Below are positions 7,271 through 16,322 of a DNA stretch of 64,000 bases, one piece after another. Origin of the DNA: Rhodothermia bacterium (GTDB taxonomy: Bacteria > Bacteroidota > Rhodothermia > Balneolales > Balneolaceae). The stretch is taken from positions 1-64,000 of the forward strand of contig JAUICM010000004.1 of assembly GCA_030427885.1 (NCBI GenBank), written 5' to 3'. The translations under genes were made by a program, and so were the position numbers. The first letter of the stretch is position 1, and the number at the start of each line of letters is the position of its first letter. The notes below the pieces were generated by a model that was given only the letters and a program-made list of their open reading frames with translations, did no database searches and was not told the origin of the DNA.

Positions 7271-8341
7271 GTGAATAATACTTTCTACCCGCATTTCTTT
7301 TCTTTAATTATTTTCACCTTTTTGGGGATTTCATGTAATAATCAGGGGAAATTAAACCCTATAGACCAAGCATATATTTCTCTCCCTATTCCCCAGGATC
7401 AGCAGACCAGAATATGGAAGGACATATCATTCCGGGAAATGGCCCGATCCAAAAGTTTCATCTCCTCAGTATCAATGAATTATGGCGATAACAGCTTGAT
7501 ATACGTCAGTGATTATACTCGCCTGAATATTGGGGTTTATAACCAAAACGCCGAGTTGATCGACAGCCTCGGAAAAGGTGCGGGTAAGGGCCCTGGGGAG
7601 TTTCTTTCAGTATTCGCCACGACATTAGATCCTGAAGGAAATGTTTGGGTAAATGATAATAGCAATGGCCGGATCACTATTCTGGATCCAAATAATAACG
7701 ACAAGTGGCGAATTATCACTCCGGAAAATATTTCGATCAATGCAATCCCACTGGATTCTGGTAAATATGTACTGGATGAATTTATCCGGTCAAGGTTAAT
7801 CAGCTTTTCAGCTCAGAACGAACCACAAATTGAATACGAGCCTATCTTTCAAGACCCGCTTCCATGGATTATTCTGCAACAGGGCTATTATGCTGCCGCT
7901 GCGGACAATTCCATATTCAAGGCTTTCGTGTTTACAAACAACCTTATCAAATATAATACAAACGGCGAGATTGAGTTCTTTAGACATCCCATTGAACCTG
8001 TAGCAATGGCTTCTATTTCAGAAGCTGAAGAACCCAATGATGCCGGGGTTTTTGAAAAGAGGTACGACTTTTTAGGTGCCGAACAATTTACCTCCGGAAT
8101 GGACATCTCCGGGAATACGATCCACCTTTTAATCTCAAGAAAAGACCCTTTAATTGAAGAACCGAGTGTCCCCCGAATAAAAGAGTTTGTGGATGTATAT
8201 GCTGCTGATTCAGGAGATTATCTTTACAGCTACAACTTACCGGAAGCGGTTAACCATTTTACGATCTCTGATAACTCTCTGGCCGCAACTTCTTATGAAA
8301 CCGGTGAGCTGGTAATCTGGCACCCTGATGAAACCTGGTAA
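7271..8341 (+). CDS. 6-bladed beta-propeller lipoprotein
   Basis: This 356-residue lipoprotein has signal GISCNNQ (Cys at about 22). Repeated blade-like segments follow, for example LIYVSDYTRLNIGVYN, GNVWVNDNSNGRITIL and GNTIHLLISRKD. It resembles the 6-bladed beta-propeller proteins common in Bacteroidota, which are cell-surface or periplasmic and of mostly unknown role. The start is GTG. The next gene begins 163 bp downstream if the internal ATG is used. Confidence 0.8.
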   Translation: MNNTFYPHFFSLIIFTFLGISCNNQGKLNPIDQAYISLPIPQDQQTRIWKDISFREMARSKSFISSVSMNYGDNSLIYVSDYTRLNIGVYNQNAELIDSLGKGAGKGPGEFLSVFATTLDPEGNVWVNDNSNGRITILDPNNNDKWRIITPENISINAIPLDSGKYVLDEFIRSRLISFSAQNEPQIEYEPIFQDPLPWIILQQGYYAAAADNSIFKAFVFTNNLIKYNTNGEIEFFRHPIEPVAMASISEAEEPNDAGVFEKRYDFLGAEQFTSGMDISGNTIHLLISRKDPLIEEPSVPRIKEFVDVYAADSGDYLYSYNLPEAVNHFTISDNSLAATSYETGELVIWHPDETW

Positions 8342-8504
8342 ATCCATTGGCTTCTCATTTTCATTCTTTTACTCGCACTTAATTTCTTTTGTTTTACAAG
8401 CACTTAGTTTCATTATCCTTGCCAACTCTACTATCCTGCTCTTTTTTGTCTGTTCATTTTTTATAAATTCAGACAAAGGAACTTTTAAACACTTATGGTC
8501 ATTT

Positions 8505-10226
8505 ATGCAGATCAAATCTTCGTCTAAAATGTATGACGCTGTTATCGTCGGTTCGGGAGCCGGCGGAGGGATGGCAGCTAAAATTCTCTCAGAATCGGGC
8601 TTAACGGTTGCCGTGTTGGAAGCCGGCCCCTATTTCGATCCCGCCAAAGATGAATACCGGAGCCAGCTTCGCCCAGCCTGGGAATCACCCCGGCGGGGGG
8701 CCAGTACTCCTCTCCGAAACTTTGGAGACTGGGACGCAGCTTACGGCGGCTGGGAACTTGATGGAGAGCCTTATACCAAAGCGGAAGGAACCGAATTCGG
8801 ATGGTTTCGTTCTCGTATGTTGGGAGGCCGAACCAATCACTGGGGTCGTATCTCTCTGCGCTTCGGGCCTCTGGATTTTAAACGAAAAGACTTCGACGGA
8901 CTTGGCGACAACTGGCCGATCAGCTATGATGATGTGAAGCCCTACTATGACCGGGTTGATAAACTTATCGGTGTTTTCGGAAGTAAGGAGGGAATGTATA
9001 ATGAGCCCGATGGCTTTTTCCTTCCTCCACCAAAACCGAGGCTTCATGAGCTGTTCTATATCAAAGGAGCAAAAAATGCCGGCGTCCCTGTTATCCCATC
9101 CCGATTATCCATTTTAACCAAGCGCCTCAATAATGATCGTGGGGTTTGCTTCTATTGCAGCCAGTGTAACCGAGCCTGCCAGATCTATGCTGATTTCTCT
9201 GCGGGTACATGCCTGATCTTTCCTGCTCAGAAAAGTACCGGACGTATCGACCTTTATGTAAATGCTATGGTTCGCGAAGTAAACACGAATGATGAAGGAA
9301 AAGCTACCGGTGTTACTTATATCAATAAGGAAGACGGCACGGAAAATAAGATCAACGGGAAAGTAGTGGTGATGGGTGCTTCGGCTTGTTCAACAGCCCG
9401 CATCCTGCTGAACTCCAAAAGTGCCCAGCACCCGAATGGCCTTGGAAACAGCAGCGGAATGATCGGTCGCTATTTGCATGATTCTACCGGAACCAGCCGC
9501 AGTGCCTTTGTGCCGGAGTTAATGGATCGTAAGATATATAATGAAGATGGTGTTGGGGGAATGCACGTGTACACCCCGTGGTGGCTGAATGAAGCCAAGC
9601 TCGATTTCCCGCGCGGATATCACTTTGAGATTTGGGGAGGAATGAGTCAGCCTTCGTATGGATTCGGATTTAACACGACCAATATGAACCGTCACATTGA
9701 TGGGGTTGTTGGTGGATATGGTGATAAGCTCCGTGATGATGTCAAGAAATTCTATGGCTCTACTCTTGGTATTTCCATGCGGGGAGAGAGTGTTCCACAG
9801 TATAACAACTACTGCGAGATCGACCCTGATAAAAAGGATAAATGGGGTATTCCTGTTCTTCGCTTCAACTACAAATGGACCGATTATGAACGAAATCAGG
9901 CCCGCCATGCTCATGAAGTAATGGAACAGATCCTTACCGAAGCCGGCGGAGTATTGAATGGTGAAAAACCCGGGGCCGACCGTGATTATGGCCTTGCTGC
10001 GCCTGGCCAGATCATTCACGAAGTTGGAACAACCCGCATGGGTGATAATCCCGGTACCTCTGTTACCAACAGTCATTCTCAGCTGCACGACTCTGATAAT
10101 GTATTCATAGTTGATGGAGGTACTTTTGTATCTCAGGCTGATAAAAACCCAACCTGGACTATTCTGGCGCTCTCTATGCGGGCATCTGAGTACATCGTTG
10201 ACCAACTGAAAAAGCAAAATATTTGA
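8505..10226 (+). CDS. GMC-family FAD-dependent oxidoreductase
   Basis: This protein of about 573 residues has the FAD dinucleotide motif GSGAGG (16-21), the GMC N-domain with ML-GGRTNHWGR, and the C-terminal GMC_oxred_C segment with HEVGTTRMG and NPTWTILALSMR. A Cys cluster (CFYCSQCNRAC) near residue 210 is typical of the glucose/gluconate dehydrogenase branch. It would oxidise a sugar or alcohol and pass electrons through a membrane chain with the next gene. I chose the ATG at 8505; the upstream in-frame extension overlaps the previous gene and precedes the conserved fold. Confidence 0.93.
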   Translation: MQIKSSSKMYDAVIVGSGAGGGMAAKILSESGLTVAVLEAGPYFDPAKDEYRSQLRPAWESPRRGASTPLRNFGDWDAAYGGWELDGEPYTKAEGTEFGWFRSRMLGGRTNHWGRISLRFGPLDFKRKDFDGLGDNWPISYDDVKPYYDRVDKLIGVFGSKEGMYNEPDGFFLPPPKPRLHELFYIKGAKNAGVPVIPSRLSILTKRLNNDRGVCFYCSQCNRACQIYADFSAGTCLIFPAQKSTGRIDLYVNAMVREVNTNDEGKATGVTYINKEDGTENKINGKVVVMGASACSTARILLNSKSAQHPNGLGNSSGMIGRYLHDSTGTSRSAFVPELMDRKIYNEDGVGGMHVYTPWWLNEAKLDFPRGYHFEIWGGMSQPSYGFGFNTTNMNRHIDGVVGGYGDKLRDDVKKFYGSTLGISMRGESVPQYNNYCEIDPDKKDKWGIPVLRFNYKWTDYERNQARHAHEVMEQILTEAGGVLNGEKPGADRDYGLAAPGQIIHEVGTTRMGDNPGTSVTNSHSQLHDSDNVFIVDGGTFVSQADKNPTWTILALSMRASEYIVDQLKKQNI

Positions 10227-10228
10227 TC

Positions 10229-10936
10229 ATGGATAGAAGAGAATCTATTAAAACAATGTTGATCGGAGCTCTTGGCGCCGGCTTATTAGCTAACGGTTGT
10301 GCTCCGGGATCGCCCGAACACCGCAAACTGCAGGAAGTCTACGATTTCAGCTCCTATGGCAGAACACCTGAGGAGAAAGCCCGCGACAAAAAGCTCTTCG
10401 AAGAAAATTTCTTTTCTGATCATGAGTTCGAAACCGTTGCTGTTCTTTGTGATATGATCTTGCCAGCTACAGCAACAGCCGGCGCTGCCTCCGAAGCTTT
10501 TGTACCTGAGTTCATCGACTTCGCTGTGAAAGAGTGGCCTCATTTACAGGATCGTTTTCGTAATGGCATAGAATGGCTGGATCAATATTCCCGCAAGCAA
10601 AATGGAAAGGATTTTATCTTTGCCACTGCTGAAGCTCAGACGGCGGTTTTGGATGCCATTGCCTATCCCGATAAGGCGACCGAGGAAACCAAACCTGGTG
10701 TCAATTTCTTTAACGAGATCCGAAACTTCACTCTTTGTGGCTATTATACAACGGAGATGGGATACAACGATCTCGGCTATGTAGGAAACCGCCCTAATGT
10801 TTGGGATGGTATTCCACAAGATGTCCTAGACGGACTTAGCGTTGATTACGATGAGGAGTGGTTGGCAAAATGTGTGGATCAAACCAGGCGTAATGATATC
10901 GCCAAATGGGATAAGGATGGGAATCTCCTGACCTGA
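10229..10936 (+). CDS. Gluconate 2-dehydrogenase subunit 3-like protein
   Basis: This 235-residue small-subunit partner of GMC dehydrogenases has an N-terminal twin-arginine-like signal (DRRESIKTMLIGAL) and a possible lipid-attachment Cys in ANGCAPG. The mature part has DMILPAT and FIDFAVKEW, characteristic of the gluconate dehydrogenase subunit 3 family. It helps Tat export and maturation of the flavoprotein in known systems. It starts 2 bp after the GMC stop. No cytochrome c subunit is adjacent, so the electron acceptor must lie elsewhere. Confidence 0.9.
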   Translation: MDRRESIKTMLIGALGAGLLANGCAPGSPEHRKLQEVYDFSSYGRTPEEKARDKKLFEENFFSDHEFETVAVLCDMILPATATAGAASEAFVPEFIDFAVKEWPHLQDRFRNGIEWLDQYSRKQNGKDFIFATAEAQTAVLDAIAYPDKATEETKPGVNFFNEIRNFTLCGYYTTEMGYNDLGYVGNRPNVWDGIPQDVLDGLSVDYDEEWLAKCVDQTRRNDIAKWDKDGNLLT

Positions 10937-10963
10937 TCTTTTTCTTGATACTTGTATTTTTAA

Positions 10964-11035
10964 GTCATCCTGAGGATACTTCCGAAGGATCTTATCGCTG
11001 CAACGGTGAGATCCTTCGCTATCGCTCAGGATGAC
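10964..11035. repeat. GTCAT-type palindromic repeat, copy B
   Basis: This 72 bp element has perfect 11 bp ends GTCATCCTGAG / CTCAGGATGAC and a nested inner pair AAGGATCT / AGATCCTT. A T-run follows, so the transcript could form a strong hairpin and terminate the upstream dehydrogenase operon. Confidence 0.7.
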
Positions 11036-11057
11036 TTTTTATTTCAACCCCATCAAT

Positions 11058-11567
11058 ATGAAACCCATTACCTTCAAAACCTATCTGGAACCACAGAATA
11101 AGGTTGGATATGCTCATATTACCGTTCCCACTGAGATCGTGGAGAAGGTGGGTGGTTTCAATACCCGGCTGCTTTGCTCTTTGAATGGCCATAAGAAAAT
11201 GCATTCGGGACTAATGGGTAAAGGTGATGGCCGTGGAATGATCATCGTTAATAAGGCCCGCCAGAAAGCCTGGAATCTGAATTTCAATGATGAGATCACT
11301 GCTGTGATCGAGATCGATAACTCAAAGTATGGCATGGAAATGCCCGAAGAACTGGAGGCCTTACTGGAACAGGACCGGGAGGGCTCGAACCTCTTTGAAG
11401 AGATCACCCCGGGTCAGCAGCGCTATATCATCAACTATGTGGATGGGGTTAAGTCTGTTCAGAAGCGGGTTGACCGGGCAATCATGATGATCGAAAACCT
11501 GAAAACCATGCCTGGTGATAAATTCGACTTCCGGCATCTCCTGGGACTTCCTCCAAGAGAAGAGTAA
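11058..11567 (+). CDS. DUF1905 / YdeI-OmpD-associated family protein
   Basis: This 169-residue protein has an N-terminal DUF1905 beta-barrel-like domain (ITFKTYLEP, GYAHITVP, LNGHKKMHSGL) and a C-terminal helical YdeI-like domain (TPGQQRYIINYVDGVKSVQKRVDRA). The function of the family is unknown; members are soluble. The ATG at 11058 is preferred because an upstream in-frame ATG lies within the palindromic repeat. Confidence 0.85.
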   Translation: MKPITFKTYLEPQNKVGYAHITVPTEIVEKVGGFNTRLLCSLNGHKKMHSGLMGKGDGRGMIIVNKARQKAWNLNFNDEITAVIEIDNSKYGMEMPEELEALLEQDREGSNLFEEITPGQQRYIINYVDGVKSVQKRVDRAIMMIENLKTMPGDKFDFRHLLGLPPREE

Positions 11568-11587
11568 GAAACACCCAACATTGAATC

Positions 11588-11610
11588 TTCAATATTGGAT
11601 GTTCAATATT
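11588..11610. repeat. Short AT-rich repeat between convergent genes
   Basis: TTCAATATT occurs twice (11588-11596 and 11602-11610), preceded by ATTGAA, so short hairpins are possible. It lies between convergent stops and may act as a weak bidirectional terminator. Confidence 0.3.
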
Positions 11611-11613
11611 CAT

Positions 11614-14199
11614 CTAGTTGGCTGTACTTCCACTGATCGTATGCCCGAAGAAGATCGCATTAGCAAATAATTTGTTCGTTCCGTACCAGAAAGCCCGGAA
11701 ATTGGGATTATCCACCATCGCAATCACTTTTCCACTTCCACTTCTGCTGATAACCACAGAGGCCGTATTTTTGAGCCTTTCCAGATTCTCATCCGAAATA
11801 TAACCCGCTGCCAGTGGCTGGTCGGTATAATATACCGGCGTTGAGTAGGGATTCCCGCCTTTCTTCACAAACATGGTACTGTTTCTGAAAATGGTCATCT
11901 CATCATCATTGAACCCATAGGCTATCGGGTGTGTCAGATCGAGTTTGGCATTAAATATCGCACCACCAATAACCTGTGCTCCGGAATCATTGCTTTGATT
12001 GATATAGGCCTTTGTCTCCACCTCATCATCACTGTTTGATGTTCGTTCAGCATATTCAATATCAGCAAGATCATTTTGCATTGCCCATGAAACCGCCTGC
12101 TTCATCGCTATCAAAACACCGCCGCCCTGAACCCATTCTTTGATGTCATCAACGGCTCTGTTTGAGAGATCACCATAACTATATCCTGTCATGATCAGCA
12201 CATTGTATCTGCTCAGGTCTGCTCTTCCCAGATCGCCTTTATCGAGGATTGTCAATGGCATATGATATCTCTGATCAAGCAGGTGCCATGCTTCCCCAAC
12301 TTCATATGAGTTAGTGCCACTTCCCCCGACCATGGCAATACTTGGCTTTCGCAGATTCTCAAAACTATTACTTCCCAAATCCACTCCACCAGATGAAAGA
12401 CCGGTATTAAGAGCATATACCGTTATTCCGTCTTCCTCGGTTATGGTCTTTAAGATATCCAGAACTTTCGCCGGATCATCCTGTACGCCCATTGGGATCA
12501 GTATCGTACCGAAGTCGAAATTCTTTTGCCCGATCTGGGTAACTCCTGAAAAGGTTCGTGATGCTACTTTCGCTCTTACTCCGGCATCCAACAACCGATA
12601 CATTGCCCGTGGTGCATAATATTCATCCCATTCAAAGGCATAGGCATATCCATTTTCTCCGCCTATAAATTCTCCTTCAAAGCCATCTATGCCGGTAAAC
12701 TCTGCCCCGAGCTGACCCGTGTTAAATTCACGCGAGCTTAACTCTGCAAATGGAAGGTTGAATGCATACGGCATAGTCCAGGCTGAAATGTCATAGAAGA
12801 GACTATCGGTAAACGTAGTTCTACGCTCAAACAGAGCGGTTATCAGCTTGAACTGCGGTTGATTTGCCGGTACGATAAATGCTTTACCTTTATCAAAGGA
12901 TTCTCCATTAGTATTAAGGGTCTCATTCAGCTCATACACTTTGATCTTATGCTGGATAAGCAGTTCTGCCAGTTCTTTTGTCCTGGCCTGATCGGCATAC
13001 TCGCCAAACACATACGCTTTGATGGAAGACCGGGAAGCCTCGCTCATGGCTTCTTTGTAAAATAAGCGCTGGTGTTCCAGCAACTCGGTCTTCAGGTCCA
13101 ATGCTGCTTTTAGAGTTGAAAAAGATGCTGTTACGTGATTTCTGATCGTGAATGGAAATTCAACAATGCCATGTACACTTTCCTGGGCGTGTCCTCTTGA
13201 GCTGGCCTGCTCAAAAAGAATTCCGATCGATCCCTGAACATCCGGATACGTTGATCCTTTTCCATAGTAAAAATCATCGAAGCCTTCTTTTGAATAGTAG
13301 AGCGATTGAATTTTATCGAGTTCATCTGCATGATATTCAGCGATATTAGCTGTCAGGTCCTGATTTCGTTGGGGCGTAAGTGGATGAGTCCTGCTCTGAA
13401 CACCGGGCTGAAAAAAGAAGGTCGAATTGGTTCCCATCTCGTGGTGGTCTGTCAGGATATTGGGCTTCCATTCATGAAATTTAGCAATTCTTCCTACACT
13501 CTCCGGGTGCTGAACCAGCATCCAGTCCCGGTTCAGGTCAAACCAATAGTGGTTGGTTCTGCCGCCCGGCCAGTTTTCATCAAACTCCAGGCTGTTCGGA
13601 TCTGTAACCAGTACATTTTTGCTTTTATGTGTATTCGCCCAGTGTGCAAAACGGTTCAGGCCGTCAGGGTTAATACTTGGATCTATCAGTATTACAGCAT
13701 TATCTAGGAGCTCATCTATCTCCGGGCCCTGCGCTGCCGCCAGATGATACACAACCACCAGCGATGCATTTGTTCCACTTGGCTCATTACCATGCACACT
13801 ATAACTCATTTGCACTACCACCGGCATATTCTCCACATTGTAGTCTGACGACTTAGCCGGGTCGCTTAATGCTACATGTTCCTGCTTTATCAATTCTATG
13901 TTCTCTTGATTTTCAGGAGATGTGATCACCAAAGAAAGCAGTGGTCGGTTCTCATAGGTTCTGGCATACTCTGATATTGTTACCCGGTCAGAGGCTTCTG
14001 CCACTGCGTACATGTAGTTGACCAACTGATCATGACGAACATGCCATTCTCCAACTTCCGCACCTAAAATATCTTTCGGGGTTGGAATGCTTTCATCATA
14101 GGTGACGCCCTCCGGTAAAAAATAATCCAGTGTTTTTTGTGCCTGTATTGAGTTGGCCGAGATCAAAATGACGGCTGTAAATAGTACTGTCTTCTTCAT
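11614..14199 (-). CDS. M14-family zinc carboxypeptidase, secreted
   Basis: This 861-residue protein has a signal peptide (to about residue 20). Its M14 domain shows the zinc pair His136/Glu139 in HGNEPSG, the segment FDLNRDWMLVQHPES, a later zinc His in TDHHEMG, and the catalytic Glu in ILFEQASSRG. About 400 C-terminal residues form a large region with a GATase-like motif (VLIMTGYSYGDLS). Bacteroidota enzymes of this class degrade extracellular peptides. It is convergent with the DUF1905 gene. All catalytic positions are present. Confidence 0.92.
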   Translation of the reverse strand: MKKTVLFTAVILISANSIQAQKTLDYFLPEGVTYDESIPTPKDILGAEVGEWHVRHDQLVNYMYAVAEASDRVTISEYARTYENRPLLSLVITSPENQENIELIKQEHVALSDPAKSSDYNVENMPVVVQMSYSVHGNEPSGTNASLVVVYHLAAAQGPEIDELLDNAVILIDPSINPDGLNRFAHWANTHKSKNVLVTDPNSLEFDENWPGGRTNHYWFDLNRDWMLVQHPESVGRIAKFHEWKPNILTDHHEMGTNSTFFFQPGVQSRTHPLTPQRNQDLTANIAEYHADELDKIQSLYYSKEGFDDFYYGKGSTYPDVQGSIGILFEQASSRGHAQESVHGIVEFPFTIRNHVTASFSTLKAALDLKTELLEHQRLFYKEAMSEASRSSIKAYVFGEYADQARTKELAELLIQHKIKVYELNETLNTNGESFDKGKAFIVPANQPQFKLITALFERRTTFTDSLFYDISAWTMPYAFNLPFAELSSREFNTGQLGAEFTGIDGFEGEFIGGENGYAYAFEWDEYYAPRAMYRLLDAGVRAKVASRTFSGVTQIGQKNFDFGTILIPMGVQDDPAKVLDILKTITEEDGITVYALNTGLSSGGVDLGSNSFENLRKPSIAMVGGSGTNSYEVGEAWHLLDQRYHMPLTILDKGDLGRADLSRYNVLIMTGYSYGDLSNRAVDDIKEWVQGGGVLIAMKQAVSWAMQNDLADIEYAERTSNSDDEVETKAYINQSNDSGAQVIGGAIFNAKLDLTHPIAYGFNDDEMTIFRNSTMFVKKGGNPYSTPVYYTDQPLAAGYISDENLERLKNTASVVISRSGSGKVIAMVDNPNFRAFWYGTNKLFANAIFFGHTISGSTAN

Positions 14200-14288
14200 A
14201 TGGTAATAATTGGGTGCAGAAATTGGTGTTATAGTAGACTATTGAATTGAAAAATACTGAAAAAGGATTCGCAGGTAATGTAATACAC

Positions 14289-14296
14289 TATCTTTG
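14289..14296 (+). promoter_or_regulatory. -7 element TATCTTTG upstream of the transporter gene
   Basis: This is an exact TAnnTTTG match 65 bp before the ATG at 14361. No good TTG is found 19-21 nt upstream, so the promoter is only partly supported. Confidence 0.35.
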
Positions 14297-14360
14297 GAAA
14301 CGCTTTTCTGATTAACTAAAAAATTTGTACTCTCCCGAAATCAAATTTTTAGGATCCTTT

Positions 14361-15611
14361 ATGAACCAGACTGAAAGTAAAGTCAAATCGACCTTTAAAC
14401 ATGCGCTTGGTCCCGGTCTCATTCTTGCCGCTGCAGCAGTAGGAGTTTCCCATCTCGTTCAATCTACGCGTGCCGGTGCCGGTTATGGCTTTACCCTGGT
14501 CTGGGCCGTGGTTCTTGCAAACCTGTTCAAATATCCTTTTTTAGAATTTGGGCCCCGTTATGCTATTGCCACCAAGCAGAGTATGATCGCTGGTTATAAA
14601 AAACTTGGAAATTGGGCTTTCTGGATCTTTGTGATCTTTACTCTGGGAACCATGTTCGCTATTCAGGCAGCCGTCACCATTGTTACTGCCAGCCTTGCCA
14701 CAGAATTAACCGGTTTGGATTTCTCCTTACTGGCCTGGAGTGCTATTATTCTGGCGATATGTATTCTGATCCTTTTTCGGGGTCAGTATTCCGCGCTTGA
14801 TACCAGTATCAAAGTCATCATGGTTGTTTTATCGATTTCTACATTAGCTGCTGTGATCACGGCTTTTTCAAATGTTAGTCCTTCTGAGATCACCGGAGCC
14901 CCATCAATATGGGATGCGGCTGGTATCTCGTTTCTGATTGCCCTTATGGGATGGATGCCCATTCCAATCGATGGTTCAGCATGGCATTCTCTTTGGTCTT
15001 TGGAGCGTATAAAGCAAACCAACCATCATCCAACCGTAAAAGAAAGCTTACTGGATTTTAATATCGGATATATTGGTGCCGCTATTCTGGCCCTGTTTTT
15101 CCTTTCGCTAGGTGCGCTCATTATGTTCGGTTCAGGAATCGAATATGCTTCCAGTGGAGCTGCCTTCGCTCAACAACTGGTTAGTTTGTATACACAAACC
15201 CTTGGCGAGTGGTCGTATTGGGTGATCATCATTTGTGCTTTCACCACCATGTTCAGTACCACACTTACCGTAACAGATGCCTATCCCCGTGTCTCCCGTG
15301 AGATCATCAGCGTACTCAAGGGCAAAGAAGTTGAAGAAACGGGGCTCTACTCTTACAAAACACTAATTATTGTCATTTCAATATTGTCCCTGCTCCTGCT
15401 TTATCTCACCGGCAGCCGCTTCACTTTTATGGTCGATTTTGCTACTACGCTCTCTTTTCTGACGGCTCCCGTATTGGCATTTATAAATTACAAACTAGTC
15501 ATGCATAAACATTTCCCGGACGAGCACCGTCCGCCCATGTGGCTTCGTGTATTGAGCTGGGGAGGTATTATTTTCTTATCAGGCTTTGCCTTACTCTATT
15601 TGTATTGGTGA
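14361..15611 (+). CDS. Nramp-superfamily transporter with divergent metal site
   Basis: This 416-residue transporter has about eleven membrane segments. The overall Nramp layout is recognisable (GPGLILAAAAVG at the start of TM1). Yet the DPGN motif of TM1, which ligates transition metals, is replaced by GVSHLVQSTRAG, and the TM6 MPH region reads MPIPID. The cargo is therefore probably not the classic Mn2+/Fe2+, and an Nramp-related Mg2+-type or other substrate is possible. The ATG at 14361 has AGGATCC about 5 bp upstream; a TTG 36 bp earlier is less likely. Confidence 0.85.
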   Translation: MNQTESKVKSTFKHALGPGLILAAAAVGVSHLVQSTRAGAGYGFTLVWAVVLANLFKYPFLEFGPRYAIATKQSMIAGYKKLGNWAFWIFVIFTLGTMFAIQAAVTIVTASLATELTGLDFSLLAWSAIILAICILILFRGQYSALDTSIKVIMVVLSISTLAAVITAFSNVSPSEITGAPSIWDAAGISFLIALMGWMPIPIDGSAWHSLWSLERIKQTNHHPTVKESLLDFNIGYIGAAILALFFLSLGALIMFGSGIEYASSGAAFAQQLVSLYTQTLGEWSYWVIIICAFTTMFSTTLTVTDAYPRVSREIISVLKGKEVEETGLYSYKTLIIVISILSLLLLYLTGSRFTFMVDFATTLSFLTAPVLAFINYKLVMHKHFPDEHRPPMWLRVLSWGGIIFLSGFALLYLYW

Positions 15612-15656
15612 TGCCTTTTTGAGTAAGTTTTGTCTTTCTAAATAAGTCCCCCTTTT

Positions 15657-16313
15657 TTGATCAAATATTTATTCCCTGTTCGGGAACCCTTCAACGCTTT
15701 TTCCCACTTTCTTGGTGCTGTCATTGCTCTGGCATGGCTTGGCCTGTTATTGTTGCGGGCTTCTGATGCTCCTTTAACTTACCAGATATCTTTCCTGGTT
15801 TATGGTATTACCGTCATTTTTATGTTCCTTTCCAGCGCTGTTTACCATGCTATAAATGTCTCTTTTGAAGCGGAAGAAAGATACAGACTATTCGACCACA
15901 TCATGATCTATCTGGTTACTGCCGGTACCTACACCCCTATTTGTGTGATCGTTCTTGAAGATGGATGGAATACGTGGATGCTCATTGGGGTCTGGAGCTT
16001 TGGTCTGCTCGGAACTCTTAAAAAGTTTTTCTGGCTTAATGCTCCGCGTTGGTTTTCAACCGTTCTTTACCTGATCATGGGCTGGGTCTCTGTACTTATT
16101 TTTCCACAAATGTGGCGGTTGCTCCCACATGGTTTTTCATATTGGGTGGCTATTGGTGGAGTTTTTTACACAGTTGGGGCGATTATTTATATTTTCCAGA
16201 AGCCTGATCCGTTCCCGGAGCGGTTCGGCTTTCATGAGATCTGGCATATTTTTGTGATGGGCGGTGCTTTTTCTCATTTCTGGGCTATCTATAAATATCT
16301 GCCCGGTTACTGA
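15657..16313 (+). CDS. HlyIII/TrhA-family membrane protein
   Basis: This 218-residue seven-segment membrane protein of the hemolysin III/PAQR family is part of the CREST superfamily. It shows EPFNAFSH at the start, SSAVYHAI in segment 2-3, LFDHIMIYLVTAGTYTP, and HEIWHIFVMGGAFSHFWAI at the end. These supply the conserved Ser, Asp and three His that bind zinc. Bacterial TrhA proteins influence membrane lipid and energy homeostasis. The start is TTG; no in-frame ATG precedes the first conserved motif. Confidence 0.92.
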   Translation: MIKYLFPVREPFNAFSHFLGAVIALAWLGLLLLRASDAPLTYQISFLVYGITVIFMFLSSAVYHAINVSFEAEERYRLFDHIMIYLVTAGTYTPICVIVLEDGWNTWMLIGVWSFGLLGTLKKFFWLNAPRWFSTVLYLIMGWVSVLIFPQMWRLLPHGFSYWVAIGGVFYTVGAIIYIFQKPDPFPERFGFHEIWHIFVMGGAFSHFWAIYKYLPGY

Positions 16314-16322
16314 TCATCTGCT

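Noticed and set aside
9519-10217. 232-codon open frame on the minus strand
   Set aside because: It lies entirely inside the GMC oxidoreductase gene, has no recognisable domain and no ribosome binding site.
13306-13707. 133-codon plus-strand frame inside the M14 peptidase gene
   Set aside because: Antisense to a well-conserved catalytic region; residue composition is unlike a real protein.
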